Shown: positions 6,057 to 6,291 of the stretch, piece after piece | Numbering within the stretch: position 1 is the stretch's first letter | How the letters are laid out: every line of letters begins with the position of its first letter | NCBI GenBank assembly: GCA_947311265.1 | Contig: CAMZKQ010000064.1 | Span: forward strand, 1 to 6,291 | Direction: 5' to 3' | DNA length: 6,291 nucleotides | Origin: an uncultured Chlorobiota bacterium | Lineage (GTDB): Bacteria; Bacteroidota; Bacteroidia; Bacteroidales; JAADGE01 | Made by a program: the position numbers and the translations under genes | Notes under the pieces: model-generated | Told to the model about the DNA's origin: nothing | Databases searched by the model: none | Seen by the model: only the letters and a program-made list of their open reading frames with translations

Positions 6057-6159
6057 GTCCGCTTTTGACTTGCCAACCTACCAGTACTTGGCAACGTCTT
6101 GATAAACAGCAGTATTCTAAATATCAAGTTTGAAAATCAATATGATGCAAAGATATAAC
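6057..6159 (-). repeat. Duplicated structured element, copy 2
   Basis: This is a 103-nt copy of the element at 5862-5951. The stem TTGCCAA/TTGGCAA (6070-6076 with 6088-6094) is identical in both copies. The second stem is one pair longer here, CTTGATA/TATCAAG (6098-6104 with 6122-6128). A 13-nt segment after position 6127, flanked by TCAA on both sides, is absent from copy 1. A minus-strand transcript would pass both stems and reach a run of seven U about 25 nt past the element. Beyond the element the flanks differ from those of copy 1, apart from a short loosely similar AT-rich stretch at about 6160-6200. The family is not recognised. Confidence 0.8.
6148..6155 (-). promoter_or_regulatory. 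-7-like box at the upstream end of copy 2
   Basis: The minus strand reads TATCTTTG, a full match to TAnnTTTG at the same place in the element as the TATTTTTG of copy 1. The one base that differs falls in a degenerate n position of the consensus, so the box is kept. No TTG is seen at -33. Confidence 0.4.
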
Positions 6160-6291
6160 GTAATATTGATATTCATTTCTAAAAAAAGAAAATAAATTTA
6201 ATATCTATAGTACTGGAAATTAAATATTTAGATATACCCCCCAAAAAAAGCTAAAAAAAAAGGCAAAAAAGTTTTTGAGGAATAAAAAAAA

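Larger units (their letters stand above)
5827..6291. other. 465-nt gene-free region upstream of the WbqC-like gene
   Basis: No ORF with recognisable coding character is found on either strand. The region holds the palindrome at 5831-5844, two copies of a near-identical element (5862-5951 and 6057-6159), and a spacer with a small inverted repeat. From about 6160 to the window end it is AT-rich DNA with homopolymer runs (C6 at 6237-6242, then A-runs broken by GCT, GGC and G). I see no tRNA, rRNA or transposon end in it. Confidence 0.7.

Noticed and set aside
5986..6123. A 45-codon open minus-strand frame running from copy 2 through the spacer
   Set aside because: It has no ATG, begins right after a TGA, and the same frame in copy 1 ends much earlier at a TAG just past the element. 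The 13-nt indel also breaks plus-strand frames. Conservation is at the nucleotide level, not in a protein.
5862..6159. CRISPR array
   Set aside because: There are only two copies. The unit is about 90-100 nt with an indel and the spacer is 105 nt, far from CRISPR geometry, and no cas genes are present.
5862..6159. Insertion-sequence remnant bounded by the repeats
   Set aside because: The copies are direct, not inverted. The 105-nt spacer has no transposase fragment, and no target-site duplication is seen. It remains possible that each copy is a relic end, but nothing in the window supports it.
6160..6291. C-terminal end of another minus-strand gene entering from the right edge
   Set aside because: The frames there read as runs of Phe and Lys from homopolymers, with no coding character or domain.

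Overview
The window is AT-rich chromosomal DNA from a member of the Bacteroidota (Bacteroidetes). Three things point there. A WbqC-like protein and a PP2C-like phosphatase are of the types common in that phylum. A secreted beta-propeller protein carries a signal peptide ending in FA-Q. Several upstream regions hold the phylum's TAnnTTTG type -7 box, while strong Shine-Dalgarno sequences are lacking. No genus can be named from this sequence alone.

Layout. Positions 1-494 (minus) hold the N-terminal part of a PP2C-like phosphatase gene cut by the window edge. It is divergent, across a 183-nt gap with a 9-bp dyad, from a plus-strand gene (678-2153, TTG start) for an exported seven-repeat propeller protein with a C-terminal Ig-like module. 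Next come cmk (2247-2951) and ispH (2948-3820), overlapping by four bases at ATGA, an obvious two-gene unit. A hairpin terminator (3825-3854) separates them from the convergent rocD (3876-5084, minus). Upstream of rocD on the same strand is a WbqC-like gene (5206-5820). The last 465 bases (5827-6291) contain no gene I can support. They hold two near-identical copies of a roughly 90-103 nt element, 195 nt apart, then a featureless A-rich tail.

Function. Cmk phosphorylates CMP/dCMP for nucleic-acid and lipid precursors. IspH makes IPP and DMAPP, the last step of the MEP isoprenoid pathway. RocD links ornithine to proline and glutamate metabolism. The WbqC-like protein is of uncertain function, and the name hints at surface glycan biosynthesis. 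The propeller protein is probably exported to the periplasm or cell surface. Apart from cmk-ispH, the genes look like neighbours rather than one pathway.

The most interesting signal is the duplicated element upstream of the WbqC-like gene. Both copies preserve two inverted repeats that would fold in the minus-strand transcript, and each has a -7-like box at its upstream end. The core differs by one substitution over about 70 nt while the surrounding sequence is largely diverged. It may be a duplicated structured leader, a small RNA, or a dispersed repeat. I cannot identify it with any known family. No CRISPR array, tRNA, rRNA, transposase or defence gene was seen.
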